Shown: positions 11,659 through 23,379, counted from the stretch's first letter. The stretch is DNA of 64,000 nucleotides from Eopsaltria australis (GCA_034509425.1 JAVTVJ010000041.1:186001-250000); one strand, 5' to 3'. The notes: generated by a model from the letters alone, not told the origin. Translations and numbers: made by a program.

Positions 11659-14239
11659 GTAGCACACAATCAAAAGGCCTCATGGTTGCTATATTGTGTT
11701 AGTATGAGCTGGTGCACTGAAGTAATGAAGAGTGATTTTTATACATCCTGGGCTACCTACGTTCTTATTTATCTACCAAGACAACATTCATCCCTATAAC
11801 ATGGATATGAGTTTCTGCTGTATCACTGTTTTACAGCTAGAGAGGAGAAATGCAAGCACATTAAATGTGTCTGTGCACAGAGAGGCATTGCAGAGCTGAG
11901 TCCTGGATTGACACCAGCTAAGCCTGTGCCAGAGCCCAGGGCAGTGGAGAGCTAAAGGCAGGGTTTACTGGCTTCAGTGCTTGCTGCTCCAGTCTTTCCT
12001 CTTAGATCCTTGTGTATTTCCATGCCAGTGCAAGGCAGTAACAGCACAGCAACGCCACCTCATTACATCCTTCCTACACCTTCACAGTGACTTCTAAGTC
12101 ACACATTGTCCTTTGTAACAGAAAACAAGGCACAAAGTTTGCATTCACATCACGTAAATTGGTGCCTGGATTGGTCATGTCTCTCCTTAGAAACACCTGA
12201 TAGTTGCAGCATATTCACCATGGTGTCCAAATATTCTGCAGAACTCACAGTGAGCCCTGCAGATCTATCTGCTGCACGTTTGTGGGAGATCAGCTTTCAA
12301 TTCCATCTTACATGCTCATCCACAAAAATATTTGGAAATCTTAGGGACTAAGTCTCTGATAGGTGGTTAAATTCTGCCTTTTGTTGTTTTACAGAAATAA
12401 GTCTGACAACAAATAGCTGTGGAAATATATATATATTTATTGTGTAAAGAGAATGGGATAGGAATTAGCATCAGAAGTGCCTTGAAAGTGATAGAGACAC
12501 CTCGAATACTTTCAGTTTGTACTAAGAAAGATGCTTCTCATTACAGAAGTGACCTTGATATATCTGAAAATGAACATGGTGGGGGTCTTTTATACTGAGA
12601 AAGCTTTTGGCCATCAGGATAAAACCAAAATGATAAAAAACCCCCTTCTAACAGATCAGGAGGCTCTGTTGGGGAGTCCTTGTACTGAAAGATCCGTGTG
12701 TGGTGTCCTGAAAATTAAAATTCCAGTCTGTTACTTATAAGAAGAATCTGCTGCTGGTAAAAAGAGCACTCCTTTTTATTTCTTTGTATGAATTACTGAA
12801 TGTTAACTACAATTCCCATTATCTGGCTCCCTTTTTTAAACTCTTGTGCATACCAGCTTGTATTAAATTGTCTTTTTTACTAACTGGGGTGTGGTGAAAA
12901 AGCAGTGGCTAACAAACGTCATCACTAAAGATTGTTTTTATTGTTTGAAGCTGTTAGTTACATAGTTAATTACATCTCAGCTATTTAGGACAGTTGACTT
13001 TGTGTTAATCCAATTAAATATTTTAAGCAGTGACTTTATTTAAATAACATTTTTCTTCCAGCACAGGTGCCCCTGTGTTTTACAAAATAATTTTACTGCT
13101 GGTACAGAGAGGAGTTAGAACAGCTAGTTTCAGAAAATTTAGTATTTATTTTAAGAAATTTATTTTTCTATTAATATTTTATTTTTTCTGCTTTATACTT
13201 TCCTAATTTTATGTGTTATTTATAATAGCTACTATATGTTCTTGCTGCTACATCATAACAAGACAATATAGTAGCTGATTAAGAATAACATAACTGAAAT
13301 AATTTTAACACTTGTAAACACATGAAAATAAAACATTTACATTACTCATTATTCAGCTATTATATTGCTGACATTTATTGAAGAAAAGATATTTTTCAGA
13401 GATATAACAAATTGTGAAACTGACCCTTTAAAAATGTACTTTCACAAGAAGCAAAAAAAAATAGGCAGGGAAAAAGACAAAAGTTAAAATTTAGTAAGAA
13501 AGCAAGATTCTGAGTTTTAACTGGCTCCTAGGTGTTCTTGAGAAGTGGAGGTAATTGCTATTCATGCCCTTGTGGATGTGATCTCAGCTATCCCTCCAGC
13601 AGATCTTACACCCTGACTCACGGAGCCTGTGCCCACCAAGAGCAGGGAGCAGCCTGGGGGGAGCTCTGAGGATGGCAGTGACTCTTCCAGCACGACAGAA
13701 CAGTTTTCTGCCCTTTGGAAACCACCAATGGTGACCAAAATACAGTGAACTAAAGGTTCATTGTAGCACAGGAAAGGAGCAAAAGCCAAACCTTGCTTTT
13801 TTTCACAAGCTTAAAGTTTTATGCTGCAAGCTGTTGTTGTTGGAGTAAGGAAAAAATTAAACTTGAAATTCAGTCTTGCTTCTTGGAAGTGAGTTTTTAA
13901 TAGGAACTTATCCACAGGAGAAGTTTAGTGTGAGTTCCTAGGTTTATGTCTTTCTGCAGACATGGACTTTTCTTGCCTGACAAAAGATATTTTTTCACCT
14001 GTGTGTCACTGCAGGTTATTTAAATAAGTGATCTGATTTACAAATGCAAACATATTAAGTCAGAAAGTGCCTTATAGTGACAAGTACAGGTGAGTTACAG
14101 AGAGCTTTAAATGTAGCATATTTTTGAAACATAGGTGAAATTTTTGTAACTCAAGTTCATGTTAAAGAGAAGATAGCTTCTGAAGGTTGGTTCAGCTAGG
14201 GAACTCAGGGATTTAATGTGTTTTTACACAGTTTGAAAA
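11656..14239. other. Gene-free DNA, strongly AT-rich at 13140-13400
   Basis: No gene is supported. A short (AT)n tract lies at about 12425-12437. The part at 13140-13400 is extremely A+T-rich and includes the stem-loop listed at 13227-13276. A moderately GC-rich patch at about 13560-13790 carries a 75-codon minus-strand frame that I consider chance. Confidence 0.65.
13227..13276. repeat. Inverted repeat / stem-loop with 18-bp arms
   Basis: The left arm is AGCTACTATATGTTCTTG (13227-13244) and the right arm is CAAGACAATATAGTAGCT (13259-13276). They are complementary at 16 of 18 positions, with a two-base internal mismatch and a 14-nt loop. It sits in very AT-rich DNA, where hairpins arise by chance more easily, but 11 bp of uninterrupted pairing at the base and 5 bp next to the loop is notable. 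It could be a cruciform-forming site, a fragment of a small palindromic transposon, or a short hairpin RNA. I do not recognise a known microRNA in it. Confidence 0.8.
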
Positions 14240-14315
14240 AAGCAACAGACAAACCTTTAGTTGGACTTGATCTAAGAGATCTTTTCTAGTCTTAACAATT
14301 CTGTCATTCTATGGC
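14240..14315 (+). mobile_element. CR1 LINE, 3'-end fragment
   Basis: The words TTGGACTTGAT (from 14260), AGATCTTTTCTAGTCTTAA and ATTCTGTCATTCTATGG (14298-14314) match, in order, the 3' terminus of avian CR1 retrotransposons. These end in 'ttggact(c/t)gatgatct...ggtcttttccaacctaaa...' followed by short repeats of ATTCTATG. CR1 inserts are normally 5'-truncated and lack a poly-A tail, as here. The copy is old: the terminal repeat is reduced and partly mutated (CTGTC for CTATG). The 5' limit is uncertain, and similarity may fade out anywhere between about 14165 and 14250. The retrotransposon is dead and has no coding region. Confidence 0.75.
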
Positions 14316-14869
14316 TTTCTAAAGTAAAACATGGTAATTAGAACTATCAATAGAAAAATGCCACAGCTTATCCCCCTCTGCTAAAGAAGACATTAAAGTC
14401 AAAGTTTGAGATGTACTGGACTGTCTTTTAAAAGCAATATATTGAATTCTGGTTCAGTGAATCATTTGAGCACATGCTTTATTTTAAGTATATTCTAAAA
14501 CGTAAATAAATTCCTCAAAAGTGTTTCTGAATGGGAATGACCCAACAAGTATATTATTATTGTTTGTTTGTTTGTTTGTCCTAATCAGAACCTCATTTTT
14601 CTTTTAATTGGCCGTTACTTTCTGAATGTAATACTTTTCCATTTTCATGGAAAATTAGCATGGGAAGCATCAGCAATACCCATATTTTTTCTGCATTCTC
14701 AAACAATTTTGGAGCTATTTGCTGAATAATGTTTTAAAGAAAATGGGCATTTTTCCTACTAACAAATACTTCTTGTGGTTCTTCAATTCTTCAGAGGACT
14801 GCTTTTGTTGGGTTAGTTGACTTAAAGGTTTAGCACATCTCTAGCAATAAACAAGCATGTTGGGCATGT
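14316..14869. other. Gene-free DNA with a short TTTG repeat
   Basis: No gene is seen. A short tetranucleotide tract of TTTG units lies at 14561-14579 just after ATTATTATT; it is five units long at most and unlikely to be highly mutable. Confidence 0.6.
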
Positions 14870-15580
14870 TGTTTGATGAACTTCAAAGATTTAAGCACTC
14901 AACTTTAATTACTGATGGTTTTAGCAACAGCACAATAACGATGGGCTCCTGCTTCACTAAATCAAAGAAATGTGACTGAGGGACTTCTGATCCAATTGTT
15001 CTCATTTAGTTCAGCTCTCACAAACATGGCTGTAGAATATCATTGTGGCTTGAGTTGACATGATCAAATAAATAAAAAATTGTGAGAATCAATACATAAC
15101 ACAAACCTGGTAGTTCCAGCCACTTAATCAACTGCACATATTTGTGTTTCGTTTCCCTCCTGCCACTTTTTCTCTCCAACTTCTACTTTATTTTTTTTAA
15201 GCGCTTGTCATTCTGCAACCTAGTAAAGCTTAGCAGCTGTTGAGATGAAAGGATCAATATTTCCCAATCAGGATGATCTGTAAGACACTATTACTATATA
15301 GCATTCAAGTGATAATGTTACTGAGTAAAGCTCTGTACCTTTTAGTTGTTCAGTGATAATAACAATCTTTTGTCAGCCTGCTGATACAAGTATGCACATT
15401 GTACTGAATAGTTATGATTGTGTGGCTTGTCAGCATTCCAAGGTTTTGCCAGAGACCTGGCTCTATGAACTCATTCAGAGCAGCAGGGCAGGTTTAATGG
15501 GCAAGTTGGATGAAGCATGAAGCCAGCTGGTGTCAGCTGCCTCTTAACAATTGTAATATGTATCAATCACTCAGCATGAA
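14870..15580. promoter_or_regulatory. Candidate conserved non-coding block
   Basis: Two stretches, about 14895-15110 and 15360-15580, have the mixed composition and dense known-factor words typical of old vertebrate enhancers. Examples are AATCAAAG (TCF/LEF-like) near 14960, ACAAT/ATTGT (SOX-like), CAGCTG (E-box) and TCAATCACT near 15561. Simple repeats and recognisable mobile elements are absent. No coding potential is visible. Conservation is inferred from the look of the sequence only. Confidence 0.25.
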
Positions 15581-17184
15581 TTTTTTTATTGGTATATTTT
15601 TGATCTTTGAGGTCTTATACAAATAAAACATAATTACTGAGATTTAAAGAGGCAGCATTATTTACAGGGAGGAGATTAAATATTCCCTGAATGGATAATC
15701 TTCAGCATTGCCACCTCTATTGGTAGGAAGATAATTGAAAGGAACCAAAAAGAGCTTCTTGTCTTTGGATTCGGCAGAGAGAGAATCCAGTGCATGGTTT
15801 CTACAAGGACAGGGGGGTTTTAAGGATATACTTTTAATTTTTTTAAAGCAATGTAACTTCAGCTTAGAAAACTGGTTTAAAATACCCAACAGATTATCTT
15901 GGAGTTATCAGATCACCAGATCTCTAAGAATATTGGTTAATATAATGTCAGTAATTAATTTTTCTGTACTATAAATCTGACATCAGTATTTTATGTCTTA
16001 TATGGATAGCTTAACAAAACCTTTTATGTTTAACATGAGATTGTACAAAAGGTGAAGCAACATCCTAATGCAGCTGAACTGATTATTGTTCCACCATTAC
16101 TTGTATTAACTATGTTGTAATCTATCAAAACAAATGTCAGCCATGTCAAAAATAAAAAAATCCTTCCTGAAATCTTGTCTGAACTGCCTGCATTAAAAAT
16201 CAGCCACAAACTATGCCATGAATTGTAAAAGGTGTAGTTTAGTCCAGGCAAGATATTCAGAGTTTTTGCATTGCTGTTTTGAAGGCAAAGAAGAGGAGGA
16301 GACAAAAATGTTGTAGCCAATTAGCTAAAATGGTACAATTGGTGCATTCTAAGCTTGATGGGCTCATTAAGCATTAAAACTCCTTGACATTTCCCTGTTG
16401 TACTGATAAATAGGAATGAACAGTTTGCATTTTATACTTTACTAAACTGTATGTCTTTTTGGCTTCTTCATCTGTCATGTTTTACATGTTTAATTTTGCA
16501 TCTATTTCATTAAGAAATTCAGCACTAAAGATTCTTTGCTCTTCTTCTAATTATCTTCCTTTGGAAAACTCCTAGTTTTGTATCAATAATATTGTTTTGT
16601 TCTAAAGTTAATAGTTAATACTCGTTGTTAAATTGCCAAAAGGATATAGACTAATTTACCATGTCACAGCTGCTTGGTGAAAATGCCATCATTAGTGATC
16701 CATGAGTTACAAAGAAAAATAGAAAAAAAAGGGCAACAGTCTCCTAAACACCCCAAATGATTTTTAGAAATCTATTTTTATTAGAAGAGTTTTGAATGGA
16801 ACCCTCCTTGACGTAGTTAAATATATGAAAACATCTTTAAATGGAATTACAACTGCATTGATTTAAAAAATAGGAAAGAACAGAGGCAGATGGTGAATGA
16901 GATAGTGTTAGCCTTTTTATACTAATGAAATTAACCTCAGTACTATTCCAAGTTCAGAAAAAAATCCACCTGGATTGGATATTAGTGGCATGAACTAATG
17001 AAAAAGACCCTTTAGTTTTTTCCTTTTATTTTTCATTTGCATTCATAACTAATTCATTCAAAAATCCACTTTTGGTTTTTCAAACGTGCTCTCTCTCTCT
17101 CTGAAGAGGAAAGCTCCTGATAAGTCCTTATTTTCTCTAGGTTTTTACAGGTCAGCAGCAGGCCAATAATTGCTAACTTCTGTG
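15581..17184. other. Gene-free AT-rich DNA
   Basis: Nothing recognisable was found. Open frames at 15662-15974 and 16030-16320 are short and without family resemblance. A (CT)n tract of about seven units lies at 17089-17102, just before the LTR-like block. Confidence 0.65.
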
Positions 17185-17806
17185 TTAGGTATGAAGGACA
17201 AGATTCGGGTGGCAGAGCAGGCTGCAGGGGTGGCCTCTGTAGGGGGAGTTCAGAGGCTGGCCTGTGCCAAAGCACCAATTGCCAAAGCCAAGCCCTTTGG
17301 AGGAGTTGGTGGCACCTGTGTGAAAACATATTTAAGATAGGACAGAAGAACCAGAGGGAAGAGGGAACAGAGGGAACAAACAACGAGACAGAGGAACAGT
17401 TGCTTGATGGTGGGGCATGCACACCCCAAAGGGACTGCGGCTCCTGGGTGAGCCCATGCTGGAGCTGATATGGCCCCAAAGAGAGCCTGGACTGTGGATA
17501 AGGCCATAGCAGAAGTTCATCAGTGAGGGGACTGCATCCTGAGGAGCATGGGAAACGAGTGAGAAGCACAGAAGAGCAAAGAGAAAGCTCTGTACTCTGC
17601 CCCTGACTGCCTGACCACTCACCGCCTCCCTGAAGGGTCTGAGTGTACCCTGCAGTGACAACAAGGCAGGCAGGAGAGGGGTCTGGAGTGAGCTAATGAA
17701 GTTGAGTCTGCTGTTTTCCCTAAGTAAATTTTTGTCTTCTTTGTTTGCCAACACCCAAATCAATAATCAAATATTTATGTTACTGGCAGTAAATTAATTT
17801 GCTCTG
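17185..17806 (+). mobile_element. Degenerate LTR of a songbird-type endogenous retrovirus (probable)
   Basis: This block differs sharply from its surroundings. It is G- and purine-rich, with runs of GAGGGAACAGAGGGAACAAA type at 17350-17400. A phrase at about 17433-17468 (GGGACTGCGGCTCC, then GAGCCCATGCTGGAGC) is followed at about 17690-17712 by GAGCTAATGAAGTTGAGTCTG, then a T-rich stretch and TGGCAGTAAATTAATTTGC (17785-17804). The order 'gggactgcagcccatgg.gagcccacgctggagc ... gagtgaagttgagcctgg ... T-rich ... ttggtaataaattaatttcc' is what I remember of common passerine endogenous-retrovirus LTRs read in the sense direction, with the AATAAA-like signal near the end. The usual LTR tail after that signal is not visible, so the copy is truncated or decayed. 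No gag, pol or env remnant is adjacent. Minus-strand open frames of 171, 143 and 85 codons in this block are antisense by-products of its composition. The family name is not certain. Confidence 0.5.
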
Positions 17807-19589
17807 ACTGTAAGAGAGGTTTACTTTTTGGCATCTTTTTTGACGTGGTACAATATTCAGCCAGTAGCTAGATAAATGTGTGGTGCTGCAATAACCATTT
17901 CTTTTCTGATCTAGCACAACAAGTAACTTAAAAAATCTCTGTTAATTATAATAAGACCAGTTTTTACAATTCTGGCAGTCTAATGGGACGTAAAGTTATG
18001 ATTAACGTGATTAGCTTTCATGCTGGATAGACCATAGTAGTCAGTGAAGTGCTGCAGAGACTGCAAAGGTTCTGTTCCCACACTTTATTTGTTGTTCCCA
18101 TGCTGAGGGCCTTTGGCTGACTTTATATTCCCTGTATTCTACCACATATGATGTAATCAGCTCCCACAATTGCACTCGTTCAGGTATATGGTGCTTCCAG
18201 AGGGTGTTCAGTTCCAACACCTATGTGAGACCCATGAACACTTTCAGGGTTACTCCTTGTGCACTTTCCAAACCCTCGATACTCCTGCAGCAGCAGGAGC
18301 TCCTGGAAATGACAACAAGGCCCACAGCCATGTTCTGTGTCATTATGAAATGACAGGGCTGTGGGCTGACATGAACAATTCTTTATGAAAGTGGGGGCAG
18401 GTGGCTGAATAAAAGCATTGCAGAATGTTTTTATTCACTGTTTTAGAGGCTTCAGTAAGAGTTAAATTACAAAGAACATTTAAAAACCTCAACAAACCAC
18501 TTGTTGCATTATTTATTTTGGAGGGGTGTATTTTTTTTATCCTCTAAAATTCTATGGGTCTTTTGTAATGTTTATTACTACAGTTTTGTCTGTGGTGTTT
18601 TATCACTGTGTTCTTTGCATTGTCATAGGCATATTTGGCACCACTAACATGATGTTTAAACTTCAGATGGTAGTTCAGTATTGGGGTCATACCAGTAACA
18701 CATGGTTTTACATAAATGCATGAATTTCTATATAGTATTTTTCTAATACAGATTCATACCCTTCAGAACAGCTGAGGATGGGTGTCCTTGTTGACACTGG
18801 CTTGCATTCCAGTCTGATAGGAGATCTTAGAGATGTCACTGGAGCTGCTGAGACATTGCCTTTATTTTACACAGTCTCCCTACCAGTCATGCTGAGATTT
18901 GAATTTGCTGACATCGAGTGTAGTGGAATCAATATATTAGAATTTTACATTTCTGCATCTTCTGTGAGATGGAAAGCTTTCAAAGAACAGTAGCCCTCCA
19001 TCTGAATGAGGGTACATGCAGTAGAGCTAACCATAATACCTTTACCAGAATATAGATGTACAGCTAGATATAGATATCCTGATGGATAAAGTACATAAAT
19101 TTCTTACTTTTTAGGTTTGCTTTGTACTGGCTGAAAATACAGACAATGGAAAAAGGAGACTAATGCATATTAGAATGTATAGGTCTTTCAAATGTAGACC
19201 CCAAACATTTTTAAAGGTGCGTTTATTCATCACTAAGTAGTATGGCGTGACATAAGAGCATAATTTTTGGACAACCTGCCCTGCCTTCCCCTGCCATTCC
19301 CTAATCATACAGTATCATTCCCTATTTTGTAAAGGGGGTAAAAACAGGACCAATTCAGCTCACACATGGGATGGAATTTGTTCTCAAAATATTAAATTTT
19401 GATTCTTCTTCCTCCCCATCTCAAACTTCAGGTTAATGGACACTCATATTTAGCCAAAAATTCTCTCTAGTAATCATAGAATTGTAAACAGAAAGTATTG
19501 GAAGGTGTTTTCCCTGATTTTCTATTTTAAATGATCTTTTCCTTAGTGCTGTGTTCTCTTTTTTTACAGTGACTGTATTCATCTGTCAT
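17807..19589. other. Gene-free DNA
   Basis: No gene is supported. A possible, very diverged CR1 end on the minus strand is at about 19472-19515: AATCATAGAATTG is followed after a gap by TATTGGAAGGTGTTTTCC. This recalls the reverse complement of a CR1 terminus, but the match is too weak to list separately with confidence. Confidence 0.55.
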
Positions 19590-20060
19590 TCTGCTTAAGC
19601 AGTCACTCTTTAGGTCTTGATTACCCTTGCTTTGGGCAATCCCTTGTCTTTTAACTAATACGATGAAAGCAGATCCAGTGAGGCTTACACAATGAGACCT
19701 TTATGGTGCTGCTCAATCCTATCTGGTCATGCTGAGACCAAGATTGGTCTCTCCTTTCATTGGATTCATGATCACAAACACAGCTGTTATAATGCTTACA
19801 AAAACTAGCCTATGATGCAAACACTTAATAACTATACCAATGCAAGAGACTGGCTTGGCTCTTTCTGCTGCTGCTTGATTTATTATTAAGAGAAATGTTT
19901 GTTGGTTCCAGGGAATAAAAACGTTTCAATTGGGAGGCTCACTGCAGTCATTCTGGACAAACATTGTATTGCCTCTCAACACACTCTTGATAAATTTTAA
20001 CAGATAAAACAACAAAGAAATTAAAATTTTAGCTGGGTTTCACTTAAATGCATAATATTC
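19590..20060. promoter_or_regulatory. Candidate conserved non-coding block
   Basis: The block contains mixed, non-repetitive sequence with several transcription-factor-like words: CTTGATTACC, GCTTTGGGCAATCCC, TCATTGGATTCATGATCAC, AATAAAAACGTTTCAATTGG and TAACAGATAAAAC. No open frame is meaningful and no mobile element is seen. Its appearance is like deeply conserved avian/amniote non-coding elements. This is an inference; no alignment was possible. Confidence 0.25.
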
Positions 20061-20316
20061 ACGTGGGCAGGTTGGTTCGTGTCCCTCAGCAGAATCTTTG
20101 TGGGTTAACCCTGTGACAGTTCTGGGGTCTTCAGGCTAGATTTGTAACTAAGTGAGGGAAACAGGATAAAACCCCACAGGTTTGTCTAGTTCAGAGTCAA
20201 ACCCAACAGCAACTGTGTGCCCCTCTGAAGCCATTGATTAAAATCTCTAAATGCCTCTTAAATGTGTGTTACACATTGTGAATAGTTCTGATGCTCTGTT
20301 ATGTGGCTGGCTAAGT

Positions 20317-20362
20317 AATTTAAATGGCTATTTAATATGGCCATTTAAATGGCTATTTAAAT
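20317..20362. repeat. Interleaved direct and inverted ATTTAAATGGC repeats
   Basis: ATTTAAATGGCTATTTAA occurs at 20318-20335 and again at 20343-20360, an 18-bp exact direct repeat. ATTTAAATGGC (20318-20328) is also the exact reverse complement of GCCATTTAAAT (20340-20350). The result is a compact 45-bp structure of direct and inverted copies, consistent with local replication slippage or template switching in AT-rich DNA. Confidence 0.9.
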
Positions 20363-20710
20363 AATTTAAACAGGCCAGACTGACCTTCACCACAAGATGG
20401 GATGAAGAGTCCCAGTTTGCTTTAGCATCTTCTTTGGGTTTGGAATTGGGGTTGTAAAATCTTCAACTGCTTCATATCAAATCCCTCCTTCTGTGAAGTG
20501 TCTGCCTGGCCAGCAGAGACACTCCTCAATAGCTGGGCCTCCCTTGCAGGGAGTGTATGTGTGTTGCCTGTTAGTGCAAAGATTCCCAGTCCTTTCCAAA
20601 GGCGTTTGCTTCCTTTCTTTGTCTCTTTGTGCAACGATACAATCCCACTCAGAGCCTAGCTCTTGTGTAATCACTTCCTAAACATAAAATCCTCATAATG
20701 CCTAAATATA

Positions 20711-20746
20711 TTTTTTTGCACTTCTAAACCTTGAAGTGCAAAGAAA
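20711..20746. repeat. Inverted repeat / stem-loop
   Basis: TTTGCACTTC (20715-20724) and GAAGTGCAAA (20733-20742) pair perfectly over 10 bp around an 8-nt loop. Pairing of flanking T and A runs extends the stem to about 14 bp with one mismatch. It could form a small hairpin or cruciform. Confidence 0.85.
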
Positions 20747-23379
20747 AATTATTGCTATTTAGAAGTGTATCTAACTCAGTTTAGGCTTGTGGTTAAGATC
20801 TATTTATTGGAATGGACTCTGAAGAGGCAACTGAAATTAGCACATTCTTTTAAGTGATCAGTCAATTTTCATGCTTTGATACCTGAATTTATGGAGCTAA
20901 GCCAAAGGATTTTTTTCTATGTTTTGTTTAGGGAAAGTTTCACAGAACTACATAAACATAATCACTGAGGATTTTTAGGTTTTTTTCATGGGGTCATTGA
21001 CACCAGAAAAAGAAGACAAAAGTAAATTTGAAGCCAGAAAAAAGTATGAGATTAGTACAAGTAGGAAGAAAAAAAATTAGATTGTTTGTTAATAGGAATA
21101 TTGAATAATTCCTAAAATGAAGAAACAGTATAAATTTCCTCCTGCAATTTCTGGAAAATCTTTTTAAAATATAAAAAAGCAGAAACAATAAGTTGCACCA
21201 AGGATTTGTGGGAAACTGAGATTTTCTGATAAGGAAGTTTCCACATCAGAAATGCAAAGCTGGGCTAGATAGAAATACCAGAGTTTTGTCTTTGGTGATG
21301 TTTACAAACGTGCACAGCCATTTCTTTTGTCTTTGCTTTGAGATGCTTGTGCAATATAAATATTGCAGAAATAAAACTTTAATCCCAACAGCATAAAACT
21401 CCACTGATGGCCATCAGTTCCTCACCTGTGTTATCTCCACAGTGGCCTTAGCTTTTAAATAGTTCTTTCATTGGAGAGGAAGGAAAGGTCAGCGATCTCT
21501 CATTGTTCAACACCACCGAGGGGTTTCCGGAGATTGGCAGCCAGCAGAACCTTGCAGGGAAAGTGCTGGATAGCGCTGCCAGCACAGGCTTGCATAGATC
21601 AGCATTTCATTACAGAAATAGCAAATGTCTGATGTATTTTCTAGGTCAAGGTGGAAAAAGTTAAATAAGGATACTGACAACTTGAGTAGGGGAAGGTGGC
21701 TATTGTGTGCAGTATTCCACCAGCTGTGGATGGACAGTGTAACCCTCTTTTCTTTCATTATATAACAATACTTAAGTATTTCTTCCCTGAAACCTATTGT
21801 GTGTTTGGATATACCAGAGGAGCTACAAGTACTTCTCATAAAGAATTTTAGATTCTTTATTTAGTTGTGATTTAGATTTAGTCATGATTTAGAGGGAAAA
21901 AAAGTAGTTTAGTAAAAGCTGAAAATGTTTGCTTTTCCCCAAAAATGTTCTTTATAATCACAGCATCTCAAATGAGCTGGTGGAACTGAGGGTTTCAGGA
22001 ATGCAATTTAGGAAATGGAAGGTATCAAGAGGAGCAATGGCTTCTAAGGCGACAGGATGGTGTCTACAGATCTTTCCGTTTAGAAGGCTCAACAGTAAAA
22101 AAAGCATTGAAAGACCATTTAAAGACTTATTTAAGACAGAAAATTAGTTTCTGTCCTCTAATTATTGTTCCGTTTTAACTATTTCTTAGTTGTTTTATTT
22201 TTCTGAAAGAAAGAAAAATGAAGAGGTTCTGCCATTAAAAAAATCAGAAGAGTAATCTTTGCTGGTAATTGATCAGTTCAGTGCAATGCCAAGCAACTTT
22301 TTAAGTGGACTTTGGCAAAATGTCATGAAAACTATTCCTTTTACAAAAGCATTACAGATGATTGATTTTCTTCTATGTTCTTTTGCTCCTCCTCTGAAGA
22401 AAGAAGCAGATGAGGTTAAAATAGTGTTTGTTTACTTAGGATAGTTGTTTGGAGACTTACATTTCGAATTTGCACGATTCAGAGAGAGGTCTGTGTAAAT
22501 GTGACATGGACACAAGTGACAGGAGCGGTTCCTACACATTCAGAATTCCTCTCTCAAGGCGGTTTTGATGCAGAGCAGGTGGCTTGGCAGATAGAGCTCC
22601 ACCTGGATAAACCATGGGACATCAAAATAGCCTGTTACCTACTGACATGCAGGAACCACAACAGGAAATTGAGATGAAGTATGAAAACCTTTCTGCTACA
22701 AATTCAGACAGCTCTTCTGCGAAGGTGGACCAAGGAAAATATTATAAATTTCTTATTTGGGTTAATACTGAATGTTTTTTTAATTTTATTTATTCAGTTA
22801 TTTTTGTATTTAATTTGTTACATTGTTAATCTGTTTTGGATTATCACAAAAGCAAAATATGGGCAGAAAATTTAGAATATACTTGTGTATTTGTGATTGC
22901 AGAAAAAGGAGAGCTGCAGATTTTAATTCTGAGGTGAGTTCACAATCCTCATCAGGTAAAACCTGGTGAGGCTATGTTATGCAAACTTGGGTGCTCTCTT
23001 TCAAATAGATGAAAATAAAACTTCTTTTTGTCACTTGAATGTATTTCAAATTTTAGAATTTTATACTTAGTCTTTACAAAAAATCAGAGTCTTTGTCCAC
23101 AAGACAACTTAGAGTTGTCACCAAGCTGCCAGATAACAAGCTTATATTGTTCAGGAAAATTTATTACAATTTTATCTACTTGTACTGTTCAATAAAACAT
23201 TAGTATCTCAGCATTTTTATTTAACAATAGGCAACCTTAGGCCAGTAATTATGCAACAATTATAATAATAAAAACTGTCCCCTGCTGCTCACCTAGAAAC
23301 AAGAATATATTAAACCAGGACTAACCATCTAAAAGGAAAGCAACAAACTACACTCATTTTTAATGCCCCTGCAGTGCAC
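20747..23379. other. Gene-free DNA
   Basis: No gene is supported. A perfect 16-bp palindrome is at 21403-21418, listed separately. A minus-strand frame of 110 codons at 21507-21839 has no recognisable domain and crosses low-information sequence. Overlapping plus-strand frames at 22614-22875 are rich in F, L and I from AT-rich DNA and are not credible membrane proteins. Confidence 0.65.
21403..21418. repeat. Perfect 16-bp palindrome
   Basis: ACTGATGGCCATCAGT equals its own reverse complement. It may be a dimeric factor-binding site or may be chance. Just upstream, GCAATATAAATATTGC (about 21351-21366) is a second short inverted repeat with 7-bp arms. Confidence 0.9.

Noticed and set aside
11479..11799. 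106-codon frame with a long phenylalanine run
   Set aside because: It is a direct translation of the 79-nt poly-T.
12425..12437. (AT)n microsatellite
   Set aside because: Only about six units, expected by chance in DNA of this composition.
17054..17569. 171-codon minus-strand open frame, longest in the window
   Set aside because: It is antisense to an LTR-like purine-rich block, and overlapping long frames on the same strand (17250-17507, 17332-17763) show that composition causes the lack of stops.
19472..19515. AATCATAGAATTG plus TATTGGAAGGTG as a minus-strand CR1 end
   Set aside because: The match is partial and gapped, too weak to list as an element, though worth including in a profile search.
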